Below are positions 7,842 through 17,319 of a DNA stretch of 62,102 nt, piece after piece; positions within the stretch are counted from its first letter, which is position 1, and each line of letters starts with the position of its first letter. This stretch comes from Saccharomonospora sp. CUA-673 (lineage in GTDB: Bacteria > Actinomycetota > Actinomycetes > Mycobacteriales > Pseudonocardiaceae): NCBI RefSeq assembly GCF_001942305.1, contig NZ_MKKE01000019.1:1-62102 (forward strand), in the 5' to 3' direction. The notes below the pieces were generated by a model, which saw nothing but the letters and a program-made list of their open reading frames with translations, had not been told where the DNA came from and made no database searches. The position numbers were made by a program, and so were the translations under genes.

Positions 7842-8732
7842 TCAGGCGTTCTTGCGCGCGATCCACGCCCGGCTCAACGCGCCGATGACCACCAGGAGTG
7901 CGGCCACCGACAGCACCAGCGGTGCCCGGTCGCGCTCGCCCGCCTGGGGGAGGGCCTGCGCGGTGCCGGACTTGCGGGCCGCGTTCTCCTGCTCGCCGGG
8001 ACGGTTGCCCTGCTCGGGGCTGTCCATGCCCGGGCCGACCGGCGCCTCCGGCACGTCCAGGTCGGCACCCGGCGGCAGTTCGGCCTCCGGCGGGGTCTGC
8101 GGGCCGCCCGGGATCTCGATGTCCTCGAGCGGCGAGGCAGCGGCACCGGGGTCCGGCGCGGGCGCCGCGAGGTCGAGCCCGTCCGGGGTCTCGCCACCGG
8201 CGCCGTCACCAGGCGCGTCGTCCCCGGGACCGCCGTCACCGGGAGCCGGTGTCTCCGGGTCGTCCTCCGGCGGCGCGGGGTCGGGTTCGGGCTGCGGTTC
8301 GGGTGCCGGCTCGGGCGCGGGCTCGGGCTCCGGTTCGGGTTCGTCCGGCGTCGTGGGGGCGCGCAGCGCGTTGACAGTCGTGTTGGCGGTGCTCTGGGCG
8401 GTGTCGCAGATCTGCCCGAGCGAATCGACGACGACCTCGGCCCGGTTGATGCCGAGCCCCGCGAGCAGCTCCTTCACCGGCAGGGTCACGAGCGCGTCGC
8501 TGCCCTCACCGGTGCCGATGCCGGCCAGGCCCTCGCCGCCGTTGATCGCCGCCAGGGTGTCGAGCGTCAGCGGTTCGCCGTCCTCGCCCTTCAGCGTGGA
8601 AGCGCACTCGCCCCTGATGAACTCGGGCTCGGCGTCCTCCTGCGCGGAAGCCACGCCGCCGATGCCGAGCGACCCCAGCGCGACGACGCTTGCCGTCACG
8701 GTCGTCCGCAGTGTGTTCCGGCCGATCCTCAC
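7842..8732 (-). CDS. secreted protein with LPQAG sorting-like signal
   Basis: The product is 296 residues from GTG at 8732, chosen because GAGGGG lies seven bases upstream. The longer frame to 8825 has no ribosome site. The signal peptide TASVVALGSLGIGGVASAQ leads to a small domain with two cysteines (RGECASTL and GQICDTAQ). Acidic Glu/Pro repeats follow, then a C-terminal LPQAG, a hydrophobic segment (PLVLSVAALLVVIGALS) and the basic tail RAWIARKNA. That tripartite end resembles a sortase substrate, although the motif is not canonical LPXTG. It is the first of three similar surface genes. Confidence 0.75.
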   Translation of the reverse strand: MRIGRNTLRTTVTASVVALGSLGIGGVASAQEDAEPEFIRGECASTLKGEDGEPLTLDTLAAINGGEGLAGIGTGEGSDALVTLPVKELLAGLGINRAEVVVDSLGQICDTAQSTANTTVNALRAPTTPDEPEPEPEPAPEPAPEPQPEPDPAPPEDDPETPAPGDGGPGDDAPGDGAGGETPDGLDLAAPAPDPGAAASPLEDIEIPGGPQTPPEAELPPGADLDVPEAPVGPGMDSPEQGNRPGEQENAARKSGTAQALPQAGERDRAPLVLSVAALLVVIGALSRAWIARKNA

Positions 8733-8842
8733 GAGCCCACCCCTCGCTGTTGCTGCATCACTCTGCGCACGCGCGCGAGCGATCTCCGTTGCACGGGTGA
8801 AGGTACTCGATGATCGTCTTCGCACGTAGATAGGCTCGCGGT

Positions 8843-9601
8843 ATGCAGATCGGTGCCCACGTCGGTGACGACGATCCGCTCTCGGCAGCCGCGGACGTCG
8901 GCGCGACGCGGTCCAGTTCTTCCTGTCCGACCCGCAGTTGGAAGAAACCGCAGCCGCACCCGAGGGGCGACGACCTGCTCGCGTCCGACGTCGCGGTGTT
9001 CATCCACTCGCCGTACGTGTTGAACGTGGCGTCCCTGAACAACCGCATCCGCATCCCCTCGCGCAAGGGCGTCACGCAGCACGCGGAGGCGGCCGCGGCG
9101 ATCGGCGCGCGCGGACTCGTCGTGCACGGCGGGCACGTCCGCAAGGGCGAGGACCCCGCCGAGGGCGTCGCCAACTGGCGCAAGCTGTTCGAACGGACCT
9201 CGTTCGACGTGCCGATCCTCATCGAGAACACCGCGGGCGGTGACGCCGCGATGGCCCGCGACCTCGACATGCTCGCGCGCCTGTGGGACGCCGTCGGCGA
9301 GTTCGGCGCCGGGTTCTGCCTGGACACCTGCCACGCCCACGCCGCGGGCTGGGACCTCGAGACCGTCGTCGACGACGTCCTCGCGATCACCGGCCGCATC
9401 GACCTGCTGCACCTGAACAACTCGCGCGACGCGGCCGGTTCGCAGCGCGACCGGCACGCCAACGTCGTCGGCGGTGAGGGCACGATCGACCCCGACGTGC
9501 TGCGCGCCGTCGCTGTTGCGGCCGGCGAGGCCGGAGCCCCGGTGGTCGTCGAGACCCCGGCCGAGGGCCAGCGCGCCGACATCGCGCACCTCCGCGGCTG
9601 A
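8843..9601 (+). CDS. nfo: endonuclease IV (AP endonuclease), two compensating indels
   Basis: This AP endonuclease of base excision repair has a zinc-dependent TIM barrel. The start MQIGAHV and the motifs FIHSPYVLNVAS, VVHGGHV, ILIENTAGGD, FCLDTCHAHAAGWD, LLHLNNSRDAAGS and PVVVETPAEG carry the zinc-ligand His, Glu and Asp residues. Residues 21-35 are wrong in the read frame, but inserting one base near 8907 restores AVQFFLSDPQ, and the frame returns at WKKPQPHP. The length of 252 is normal. It stands alone, divergent from the 7842 gene. Confidence 0.93.
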   Translation: MQIGAHVGDDDPLSAAADVGATRSSSSCPTRSWKKPQPHPRGDDLLASDVAVFIHSPYVLNVASLNNRIRIPSRKGVTQHAEAAAAIGARGLVVHGGHVRKGEDPAEGVANWRKLFERTSFDVPILIENTAGGDAAMARDLDMLARLWDAVGEFGAGFCLDTCHAHAAGWDLETVVDDVLAITGRIDLLHLNNSRDAAGSQRDRHANVVGGEGTIDPDVLRAVAVAAGEAGAPVVVETPAEGQRADIAHLRG

Positions 9602-9608
9602 ACCGGAG

Positions 9609-11396
9609 CTACGACCGCGGCCCCGAGGATCCCGCTCGCTCCCGGTCCGACTCCGCCGAGTGCCGCCCCGAGGGACGCAGTCTCCGCGGCACGATCCGGG
9701 CCGGCAGCAACGTCGACAACCCGGGCAGCACGACGACGTCCCGTTGCCCGGCGAGCGGACCACCCAGCGGGTCGTCGGTCGCCGTCGGCCCGGACCGCAC
9801 CGGATCGGCCGCCGGCCGGTAGATCTCCCGCACGATCAACACGCACAGCAGGCCCACGGCGATGTCGCGCACGATCACCGTGCCGAGGAACCAGCTGTCG
9901 GGCAGTCCCTTGTTCTCGACGCCGAGGTAGGAGAACATCCGCGGCGCCCACACGAGCGCGTCGATCACCATCCAGCTCAGCAGCAGCCGCCAGCGCGGGA
10001 TCGCGAGCACGGCCAGCGGCACCAGCCACAGCGAGTACTGCGGACTCCACACCTTGTTGGTCACCAGGAACGCCGCCACCACCAGGAAGCACAGCTGCGC
10101 CACCCGCGGCCGCCGCGGCGCCGTCAACGCGATGTAGGCGACCACCGCGCAGCCCGCCAGGAACAGCACACCGCTGACGGTGTTGAGCACGGTCGGCGCC
10201 TGTCCCGGTTCGAGCTCGCCGTCGAAGCCGGGCCAGCCCGTGAAGTACGAGACGACGTTGTAGATCGAGTCCGGGTCCATCCCGCGTTCGGAGTTGAGCC
10301 GGAAGAACTCGCGCCAGCCCTCGGTGAACACCAGCAGGATCGGCAGGTTCACCGCGAACCACGCGACCGCCGCCGCCAGGAACGTCCTCCCCCACTCGGC
10401 CACTCTGCCCGCGCGGATACCCAACACCAGTAAGGGACCGAGCAGGAACAGCGGATACAGCTTGGCCGCGGCACCGAGTCCGATGAGGAGGCCCGCGAGC
10501 CCCGGTCTGTGTCTCGACCACGCCAACAGGCCGCACGTGGCCAGCGCGACCGCGAGGGTGTCGAAGTTGGTGAACGCGTGCACGATCGCCAGCGGCGAGA
10601 TCGCCACGAGCGCCGCGTCCCACGGTCGGTGCCGCGATATCCGCGCCGTCGCCCAGATCGCCGTCAACCACGCCGCGGCCAGGAACAACGCCGTCATGTT
10701 GAAGTACACCGCCACCGGCAGTGCGCCCGGCAGGAATCCGGCATCGGCGACGCCCGTCCAGCCGTGCGTGAGCTTCGCGTTGACCCATTGGAACAGGCCC
10801 GTCAGCACCGGGTACTCCATGTACCGGCGCTCGTGCTCGCCCGCCTGGGTCTCCTCCGACCAGTGCGTCGCGTACGGGAACGTGTCGCCCTGGTCGAGGC
10901 GCTGCGCCGAGTACAGCGGAACGATGTCCGAGTAGCACATCGCCACGTATTGCCGGCCCGACTGCCAGTCGAGCCGCAGCTGCCCCGACGGGTCCTCGTA
11001 CTGCTGGATGCACGCCGCCTTGCCGAACCACGACAGCGACAGCGCGATCACGCCCAGCAGCAGGCACACCCGCAGCGGAGACCAGAACCAGTGCCGGCCC
11101 ACCGTCGCGTGCCGGCCCAGCGGACCGCCGAGCGGCGCCGTCGCCCGCGCGACCAGCGGCTCCTCCCGGCTGGGGATCGCCCGGTCCGTCGGCCCCAGCG
11201 ACGCCGTGTCGTCAGAAGCGGTGTCGTCAGAAGCGGTGTCGTCAGGGGCCGTGTCGTCCGGACCCGTGCCCGGGGCGGTGTCCTCCGCTGCGGTGTCCGG
11301 CGATACCCGTCTCTCCGCGGTCTCCTCGGTGTGGGCACGCGAGGACGGAGAAGAGGTATCGCCGGACACGCACCGGATGCTACAAGCGCACCTCAC
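9609..11396 (-). CDS. GT87-type polyprenyl-phosphate mannosyltransferase (DUF2029)
   Basis: This roughly 595-residue integral membrane protein has about a dozen hydrophobic segments, such as LCFLVVAAFLVTNKV and WSLVLVPLAVL-like stretches. GT-C family loop patterns are visible (YSDIVPLYSAQRL, TNFDTLAVALATCGLLAWSRHRPGLAGLLIGLGAAAKLYPL). The GTG start overlaps the ponA stop by four bases. The first 90 residues are a low-complexity Asp/Thr repeat (TASDD, TAPDD), so GTG at 11303 is an alternative start. I recall the M. tuberculosis counterpart, Rv0051, next to ponA1. It is probably involved in lipoglycan or arabinogalactan assembly. Confidence 0.85.
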   Translation of the reverse strand: MRCACSIRCVSGDTSSPSSRAHTEETAERRVSPDTAAEDTAPGTGPDDTAPDDTASDDTASDDTASLGPTDRAIPSREEPLVARATAPLGGPLGRHATVGRHWFWSPLRVCLLLGVIALSLSWFGKAACIQQYEDPSGQLRLDWQSGRQYVAMCYSDIVPLYSAQRLDQGDTFPYATHWSEETQAGEHERRYMEYPVLTGLFQWVNAKLTHGWTGVADAGFLPGALPVAVYFNMTALFLAAAWLTAIWATARISRHRPWDAALVAISPLAIVHAFTNFDTLAVALATCGLLAWSRHRPGLAGLLIGLGAAAKLYPLFLLGPLLVLGIRAGRVAEWGRTFLAAAVAWFAVNLPILLVFTEGWREFFRLNSERGMDPDSIYNVVSYFTGWPGFDGELEPGQAPTVLNTVSGVLFLAGCAVVAYIALTAPRRPRVAQLCFLVVAAFLVTNKVWSPQYSLWLVPLAVLAIPRWRLLLSWMVIDALVWAPRMFSYLGVENKGLPDSWFLGTVIVRDIAVGLLCVLIVREIYRPAADPVRSGPTATDDPLGGPLAGQRDVVVLPGLSTLLPARIVPRRLRPSGRHSAESDRERAGSSGPRS

Positions 11397-13810
11397 GCAC
11401 CGCCGTTGTCGTTCGGATCATCGGTCGGTCGGCCCCAGATCGGGCCGCCCGGGTCCTCCGACTCGTCCTCGTCGTCGTCCTCCGACGGGGACGAGGGCGG
11501 CGACGACGGCTCCGACGGCGAGGGCGGCGGCCGGGTCGTCGACGGCGGCGAGGACTCCGTGGTGGTCTCCTCGGTCGTCGTCTCCTCCGTCGTCTCCTCG
11601 GTCGTCGCCGGGGCGTCGTCCACGACGGTCTCCTGCGGACCCATGACCTCCTCGAGCGGCGGGAACGGCTCCGGATCCAACGGTTCGAGGTAGTTCGCCA
11701 TGAACTCCTGCCAGATCTCGGCCGGCAGCCCGCTGCCGTAGATCATGCCGCCGGCGGCGTTGCGGATCGGCTCACCCGTGCCCGTGCCGACCCACGCCGC
11801 GGCCGAGATGTGCCGCGAGTAGCCGACCATCCACGCCTGCGCGTTGTCCTTCTGCGTCGGATCGGCGTCCGCGACGTCCTCGCTGCCGCCCTGCACGTAC
11901 TGGTGCGTACCGGTCTTGCCGGCGCACTCGTGCGCACCCGGGCAGGACAGGTCGGCCTCCGGCAGCACGCCCTCCATCGAGGCCGTGACGTTCCGCGTGA
12001 TCGTCTGGTTCTGCTCCTCGTCCGGGTCGAAGGCGGGCTCGCCCTTCTTCGCCGCCGGGGTCGTCTCGTCGAACAGCACCTCGCCGTCGGAGGTCTCCAG
12101 CTTCGCCACGAAGTGCGTGTCCCGCTGGATGCCGTCCGCCGCGTACGTCGCGTACGCGCCGGCCATGTCCGTCGGCGTCACCAGCGTGTCACCACCGCCG
12201 ATGGAGATGTTGCCGTCGAGGCTGGCCATCGTCTGCTGGTCGCCGTGCTTCTCGGGGATGCCGGCGGCCATCGCGGCCTCCTTCACCGCCCGCGGCCCGG
12301 TGTCGTTGGTGACCATGTCGTAGAACACCGTGTTGATCGAACGGGCCATCGCGTCCTCGATGGTGCATTCCGTTCCGCAGTCGGTGCCCTCGGCGTTGCC
12401 GATGGTGATGCCGTTGAACTCGCGCGGCGACGTCCCGTCGTACGTCGAGTACAGCCCGCCCTTGCCCTGCTGCAACAGGGCCGTGAAGTCGAACGGCTTG
12501 AACGCCGAACCGGGGTTGCGCTGCACGTTGCCCCAGTCCATCTCGTCGACACCCGGTTCGTTCGGACCGCCGTAGTAGGCCCGCACCGAACCGCTCTTCG
12601 GGTCGACCGCCACCAGCGACTTGCGCAGGTTCCCCGGTTCGCCCTCCATGATGTCGTTGACGGCCTGCTTCGCGGCCTCCTGCGCGCGCTTGTCGATCGT
12701 CGTGGTGATCTTGTAGCCGCCGGTCTGGATCGCGTCCTGCGAATAGCCCTTCGCGGCCAGCTCGGCCATCACCCGGTTCTTCACGAACGCGTCCGGACCG
12801 TCGAGCGCATCCGGCCGCGACTCGTTCTCGGGGATCAGCCGGGGCAGCTCCATGCCGTCGCGCTCGGCCTGGCTCACCCAGCCGTTGGCCACCATCTGGT
12901 CGGCCACGTACCCCCAGCGCTGCTGGCGCACCTGCTCGTCCTCGCTGCGGCCCGGCTGCTGGATCATGCCGGCCAGCAGCGCAGCCTCGGAGGCGTTCAG
13001 GTCCTTGGCGCTCTTGCCGTAGTAGGCCTGCGCGGCGGTCTCGACACCGTAGGCACCGCGTCCGAAGTAGATGGTGTTCAGGTACCCGGTGATGATCTCG
13101 CTCTTCGACTGCTCGTTGTTCATCTTGAACGAGCGGACGATCTCGGTCCACTTGCGCAGGTACGAGTAGTCGTCGTTCTCGGTGGCGACCTTCACGTACT
13201 GCTGGCTGATGGTCGAACCACCGCCGACGCCGCCGCGCACCTGGTTCCACGCGGCGCGCGCGATACCGCTGATGTCGAAGCCCGAGTTGCTCTCGAACGT
13301 GGAGTCCTCGGCCGCGTAGGCCGCGTACCGCATCACCGGCGGGACGTCCTCGGGCTTGAGGATCACCCGGCGCCCGTCCTGGGGCGCGTCCTCGGCCATC
13401 TTGTCGCCGGAGGCGTAGTAGTAGCTGACGACCTTGTCCTGGCTCGCCGCCACTTCCTCCGGCGTCGGCACGTCGACGAAGAAGTATGTGATGACGAACG
13501 CCAGCGCCGGCAGCACGATGAACACGCCCACGCAGGCGTACAGCGAACGGCGCACCATGCGCCACCGGCGCTTCTTGCGTTGCGCGGGGGTCAGCAGAGC
13601 CGCCTTGCCCTTCGAGCCGCCGTCGGCCGGTTCGGAGTCGTCGTTCGGATCGTCGCGGCCGTCGGCCGCGGCGACCGCGGTGAGCCCGTCCGGGGCGCTC
13701 GGGTCGCCGCCGGTGAAGCCGTCGTCGTCGTACCCGTACGCGCCGGTGCCGTACGGGTCGGAGTCGTAGCGGTCGTCGTACGGGTCGTACCCGCGACCGG
13801 TGCCGCTCAT
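11393..13810 (-). CDS. ponA: bifunctional penicillin-binding protein (class A)
   Basis: This 805-residue peptidoglycan synthase has a disordered acidic N-terminus (1-70), a membrane anchor at about 88-112 and a GT51 glycosyltransferase domain. The GT51 domain contains the catalytic glutamate in AAEDSTFESNSG (residue 168), GGSTISQQ at 197-204 and YLNTIYFGRGAYG near 243-255. The transpeptidase domain has SAFK (435-438), SIN (491-493) and KTGT (632-635). The tail is Thr/Pro/Ser-rich. It is coupled to the GT87 gene downstream. Only a weak AGGAC precedes the start, so the proline-rich frame upstream may once have been one N-terminal extension. Confidence 0.96.
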   Translation of the reverse strand: MSGTGRGYDPYDDRYDSDPYGTGAYGYDDDGFTGGDPSAPDGLTAVAAADGRDDPNDDSEPADGGSKGKAALLTPAQRKKRRWRMVRRSLYACVGVFIVLPALAFVITYFFVDVPTPEEVAASQDKVVSYYYASGDKMAEDAPQDGRRVILKPEDVPPVMRYAAYAAEDSTFESNSGFDISGIARAAWNQVRGGVGGGSTISQQYVKVATENDDYSYLRKWTEIVRSFKMNNEQSKSEIITGYLNTIYFGRGAYGVETAAQAYYGKSAKDLNASEAALLAGMIQQPGRSEDEQVRQQRWGYVADQMVANGWVSQAERDGMELPRLIPENESRPDALDGPDAFVKNRVMAELAAKGYSQDAIQTGGYKITTTIDKRAQEAAKQAVNDIMEGEPGNLRKSLVAVDPKSGSVRAYYGGPNEPGVDEMDWGNVQRNPGSAFKPFDFTALLQQGKGGLYSTYDGTSPREFNGITIGNAEGTDCGTECTIEDAMARSINTVFYDMVTNDTGPRAVKEAAMAAGIPEKHGDQQTMASLDGNISIGGGDTLVTPTDMAGAYATYAADGIQRDTHFVAKLETSDGEVLFDETTPAAKKGEPAFDPDEEQNQTITRNVTASMEGVLPEADLSCPGAHECAGKTGTHQYVQGGSEDVADADPTQKDNAQAWMVGYSRHISAAAWVGTGTGEPIRNAAGGMIYGSGLPAEIWQEFMANYLEPLDPEPFPPLEEVMGPQETVVDDAPATTEETTEETTTEETTTESSPPSTTRPPPSPSEPSSPPSSPSEDDDEDESEDPGGPIWGRPTDDPNDNGGA

Positions 13811-13824
13811 GTCCTGATGCGTGA

Positions 13825-14653
13825 TCAGCTCGGGTTCGCGCGGCTCCGGCGGCTGACCGCCGCGGCTCGCCGCGTACCCGGCCGCACCGGCCGCGCCCGC
13901 ACCCGCGCGCCCGCCGCGGCGGCGCCGCCGAGTCCGCGGCGCTGCTGCGTGCCCTCGCCACGGCCACCCTCCGGACGGCGGTCCTCAGGGCGGCGGGGCG
14001 GCTGCCCACGCCCGTCCGCGGGACGACCACGGCCACCGGCCGCGCCTGCCGCCGCGCCACCGGCCGCGCGGTCCGGACCATCCGGCCGCCCACCCTCGGG
14101 GCGGCGGTCCTCGGGTCTGCGGTCCTCGGGACGGCGGGGCGGCTGGCGCCGAGCCTGCGTCGGATCCTGCGGACCGCCCGGCGGAACGGGACGACCCTGC
14201 GGATCACGCGGCGGCTGCTGGGGGTTCTGCGGGCGGCGTTCGCCGCCCGGACGCGCCGGGAGGAGGCGGGTTCTGACCGGGCCCCGCCTGGGGGCCCGGC
14301 TGCTGAGGACGCCGCGGCGGCTGGCCGTGCTGAGGCGGCTGGCCGGGCGGACCGGGCTGGCCGGGTTGCTGGCGCGGCGGGCCGCCCGCCTGCCGGGGCG
14401 GCTGCTGCGGGGGCTGATCGGGACGGCGGGAAGGCTGGGGTGGCTGATCGGGTCGGCCGGCATCCCCACGGGGCGGAGGAGGCGGCTGCCGATGGTCGCC
14501 GCCGGGTGCCTGCCGCGGCGGACGCGGAGGTCTCGGCGGTTCGTCGCCGCTGTCACCGGGCCATTGCGGAGCGTCACCACCGGAGGGCCATTGCGGCCGC
14601 TGCGGGGGCCCGGGCTCCTGCTCCGGCCAACCGTGATTTCCCTGGTCGTTCAC
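13825..14653 (-). CDS. proline-rich protein upstream of ponA, frameshifted
   Basis: A GTG start with GGGAGGG upstream opens a Pro/Gln/Gly/Arg-rich frame. It stops at 14204 as read, but after an indel near 14250 continues in a second frame with the same composition (PQNPQQPPRD, QPPRRPEDRRPE repeats). The second frame stops at 13825, just before ponA. The whole is about 275 residues, disordered, without membrane segments. Class A PBPs of related actinobacteria often begin with such tails, so it may be a separate scaffold protein or the true ponA N-terminus. Composition alone makes this a weak call. Confidence 0.5.
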
Positions 14654-14792
14654 CTAAGACCCTCCCAGAATGGCGCGTCGGGGGACGCCGTTCTGCGGAC
14701 CCAACCCTCTCGTGTGCATGGCGTGGACCTGTCGCAGGCCCCGCCACATGGTCGCGGCACTCACGTCGTTACTGCCTCGAGTGCATCAGATG

Positions 14793-15211
14793 TCACTGTC
14801 CCGCAGTCCTCCGTGTGGTCCGCGTAGTGCGCGGTGCCGTCTCCGGCGAGTCGGCCGTTCCCAGGACGTACGAGAGCACCAGGTGGTTCCACGCGCACGC
14901 CGTGCAGACCTCCACCACGTACACGGTGAACTCGCTGAATCGCGCGGCCATGCGCTCGAGTTCCTCCGCTTCCTCGCCGAACCCGCAACGTGCTGCAGCT
15001 CGTCGCCGTACACCCAGCTGACCTGCCCCAACGTGTGCTTGCCGCACACCGGGCAGGCGTCACCGGCAGGCGTGCCGTGGAACTTGGCAGCCTGCAGCAA
15101 CTGCGGGGTGGCGTCGCAGACGTCCATGACGCTGGCCCGTCCCGAGCGGAACTCGGCCAGCAGCGCACGGCGCCGGAGCGCGTAGTCGACGACTTGCCGC
15201 TGGTTCTGCAC
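14793..15211 (-). CDS. DUF5318 family zinc-ribbon-like protein, frameshifted
   Basis: The first half (VDYALRRRALLAEFRSGRASVMDVCDATPQLLQAAKFHG, then CPVCGKHTLGQVSWVYGDEL) and the second half (EEAEELERMAARFSEFTVYVVEVCTACAWNHLVLSYVLG) are in different frames joined near 14985. Together they make one roughly 138-residue protein. CPVCG and CTACAWNH suggest a metal-binding ribbon. The order DUF5318-ponA-GT87 matches my memory of Rv0049-Rv0051. A single-base error is the simplest explanation of the shift. Function is unknown. Confidence 0.8.
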
Positions 15212-15364
15212 CTCAACAGAGTACGTGGTCCGCGGCGGAAGGCCACGTCCCGTTCTGCGGGATCGTCGACCGGTGCGACGCGACACGCCGTCGACGTCGA
15301 TAACGGTCCGGTGAAGTTTGCCCTCCGTGGGGGTATCCTCACGGTTAGCTCCACCACTCCGATG

Positions 15365-15377
15365 TATCGGCGCGATA
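15365..15377. promoter_or_regulatory. possible PadR operator
   Basis: TATCG-GCG-CGATA is a perfect dyad about 120 nt before the PadR gene. It is nested inside a wider ATGTA (15362-15366) and TACAT (15389-15393) pair. PadR proteins commonly bind ATGT/ACAT-type dyads, so autoregulation of the padR-ino1 operon is inferred. Confidence 0.5.
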
Positions 15378-15495
15378 TAGTGGGTCGGTACATTGCATGG
15401 TCATGGGTGACGCTCGGCGCACGATGTCCCGGGCATCACCCGACAGGCGGAAACGCCGGTCGACGCCGATTCGTTCCCGGTAAGGGGGTGCACGT

Positions 15496-16095
15496 GTGCT
15501 GGAGTTCGCGATTCTCGGGCTGCTGCACGAGCACCCCATGCACGGTTATGTCCTGCGGAAACGACTCCACGAGTCGCTGGGTATGTTCCGCACGTTCAGC
15601 TACGGATCGCTGTACCCGACCCTGCGCCGGATGCAGCGGGCCGGCTGGATCGCCGAGGACGTGGCCGATGCGGCCGACCCCACGACGTCGTGGAACCGCA
15701 GGGCGAGCAAGTCGAAACGCGTGTACAAGCTCACAGCGGAGGGCAAGGAGCGGTTCGACGAACTGCTCGCCGACGCGGGGCCGCAGACGTGGGACGACGA
15801 GGGTTTCGGCGTCCACCTGACGTTCTTCTCGCGCACGCCCGCAGATGTCCGCATGCGGATTCTGGAGGGCAGGCGCAGGCGGGTCGAGGAACGTCGGGAA
15901 GGTCTTCGGGCAGCGTTGGCCAGGGCCGAGGAGAAGATCGACCGCTACACCCGTGAGCTGCACGAGCTGGGGCTCGAGACCAGCGAGCGGGAGGTGCGCT
16001 GGCTCAACGAGCTCATCGCGCATGAACAGGCCGAGCAACACCGGTCCGAATCGACCGCGCCTCGGCGTGAACCAGGTTTTACGGAACACGAGTAA
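15496..16095 (+). CDS. PadR family transcriptional regulator
   Basis: The 199-residue product has the winged-helix PadR N-domain ([55 protein letters not shown]), then a long C-terminal coiled helix ([36 protein letters not shown]) for dimerisation. GTG at 15496 follows a purine-rich AAGGGGG. It lies 14 nt before ino1 on the same strand, so one transcript is likely. The mycobacterial counterpart Rv0047c also neighbours ino1. Its effector is unknown. Confidence 0.93.
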   Translation: MLEFAILGLLHEHPMHGYVLRKRLHESLGMFRTFSYGSLYPTLRRMQRAGWIAEDVADAADPTTSWNRRASKSKRVYKLTAEGKERFDELLADAGPQTWDDEGFGVHLTFFSRTPADVRMRILEGRRRRVEERREGLRAALARAEEKIDRYTRELHELGLETSEREVRWLNELIAHEQAEQHRSESTAPRREPGFTEHE

Positions 16096-16109
16096 AGGGA
16101 GATACCGGC

Positions 16110-17198
16110 ATGGGCGAGAACCGCCGCGTGAGGGTGGCCATCGTGGGCGTTGGCAACTGTGCGGCCTCGCTGGTTCAGGGTGTGCACTACTACCGCGAGG
16201 CCGACCGGGGTGCGCGCGTTCCCGGCTTGATGCACGTCCAGTTCGGCGATTACCACATCAGTGACGTCGACTTCGTCGCCGCGTTCGACGTCGACGCGAA
16301 GAAGGTCGGCCAGGACCTGTCCGAGGCGATTCTCGCGAGCGAGAACAACACCATCAAGCTGTGCGACGTGCCGCCGCTGGGCGTCACGGTGCAGCGTGGG
16401 CAGACGCTCGACGGTCTGGGCAAGTACTACAAGGAGACCATCGAGGAGTCCGACGAGCAGGCCGTCGACGTGGCCGCGGCACTCAAGGCCGCCGACGTCG
16501 ACGTGCTCGTGTCCTACCTGCCGGTGGGCTCGACCGAGGCGACGCGCTTCTACGCGCAGGCCGCGATCGACGCGGGGGTCGCGTTCGTCAACGCCATCCC
16601 GGTGTTCATCGCCTCCGACCCCGAGTGGGCCGAGAAGTTCGAGCGGGCCGGCGTGCCGATCGTCGGCGACGACATCAAGTCGCAGGTCGGCGCCACGATC
16701 ACGCACCGCGTGCTGGCGAAGCTGTTCGAGGACCGCGGCGTGCAGCTCGACCGCACGATGCAGCTGAACGTCGGCGGCAACATGGACTTCCTCAACATGA
16801 AGGAGTCCGAGCGCCTGGAGTCGAAGAAGATCTCCAAGACCCAGGCCGTGACGTCGCAGGTCGAGCGCGACATGGGCAAGTCCAACGTGCATGTCGGTCC
16901 GTCGGACCACGTCGCGTGGCTGTCCGACCGCAAGTGGGCCTACGTGCGCCTCGAGGGTCGCGCGTTCGGTGACGTGCCGCTGAACCTCGAGTACAAGCTC
17001 GAGGTGTGGGACTCGCCGAACTCGGCGGGCATCATCATCGACGCGCTGCGCGCCGCGAAGATCGCCAAGGATCGCGGTATCGGTGGTCCGATCCTGTCGG
17101 CGTCCTCGTACTTCATGAAGTCGCCGCCGGTGCAGTACGACGACTCCACCGCCCGCGACGCCGTCGAGAAGTTCATCGAAGGCACCTCGGACGAGTGA
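16110..17198 (+). CDS. ino1: inositol-3-phosphate synthase
   Basis: This NAD-dependent enzyme converts glucose 6-phosphate to 1L-myo-inositol 1-phosphate, the precursor of phosphatidylinositol, lipoglycans and mycothiol. The N-terminal Rossmann motif is [13 protein letters not shown] (residues 9-21). The catalytic domain has [23 protein letters not shown] and [16 protein letters not shown]. The 362-residue length matches the actinobacterial type. It follows the PadR gene in an apparent operon and is closed by a strong hairpin. Confidence 0.97.
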   Translation: MGENRRVRVAIVGVGNCAASLVQGVHYYREADRGARVPGLMHVQFGDYHISDVDFVAAFDVDAKKVGQDLSEAILASENNTIKLCDVPPLGVTVQRGQTLDGLGKYYKETIEESDEQAVDVAAALKAADVDVLVSYLPVGSTEATRFYAQAAIDAGVAFVNAIPVFIASDPEWAEKFERAGVPIVGDDIKSQVGATITHRVLAKLFEDRGVQLDRTMQLNVGGNMDFLNMKESERLESKKISKTQAVTSQVERDMGKSNVHVGPSDHVAWLSDRKWAYVRLEGRAFGDVPLNLEYKLEVWDSPNSAGIIIDALRAAKIAKDRGIGGPILSASSYFMKSPPVQYDDSTARDAVEKFIEGTSDE

Positions 17199-17203
17199 CG
17201 AAC

Positions 17204-17233
17204 AGGGGTGGGCGCCACCAGGTGCCCACCCCT
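17204..17233 (+). terminator. ino1 terminator hairpin
   Basis: Two 13-nt arms (17204-17216 and 17221-17233) pair with one mismatch around a four-base loop, five bases after the ino1 stop. The opposing HAD gene ends about 80 nt further on. Confidence 0.88.
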
Positions 17234-17235
17234 GA

Positions 17236-17319
17236 GTCGCCGTGTCAGCATCCCACGTCGCCGTGTCAGCACCCCACGTCGCCGTGTTGGCGTCCTGCGT
17301 CGCCGTGTTGTCAGATGCC
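17236..17319. repeat. 21-bp tandem repeat, four units
   Basis: Units start at 17236, 17257, 17278 and 17299 and share GTCGCCGTGT followed by a variable CAGCAYCCCAC-like half. They fill the gap between the ino1 terminator and the end of the HAD gene, and the last unit runs into its stop codon. There are no unique spacers, so this is not a CRISPR. I recall similar GTCGCCGTGTT arrays between genes of Pseudonocardiaceae. Confidence 0.8.

Noticed and set aside
11810..14827. A 1005-codon open frame on the plus strand across ponA
   Set aside because: It is antisense to the bifunctional PBP, whose motifs are all in the minus frame. Arg/His/Val-rich composition is what GC-rich shadow frames give.
17236..17319. 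Possible CRISPR array
   Set aside because: The 21-bp units are contiguous with no unique spacers, and no cas gene is near.
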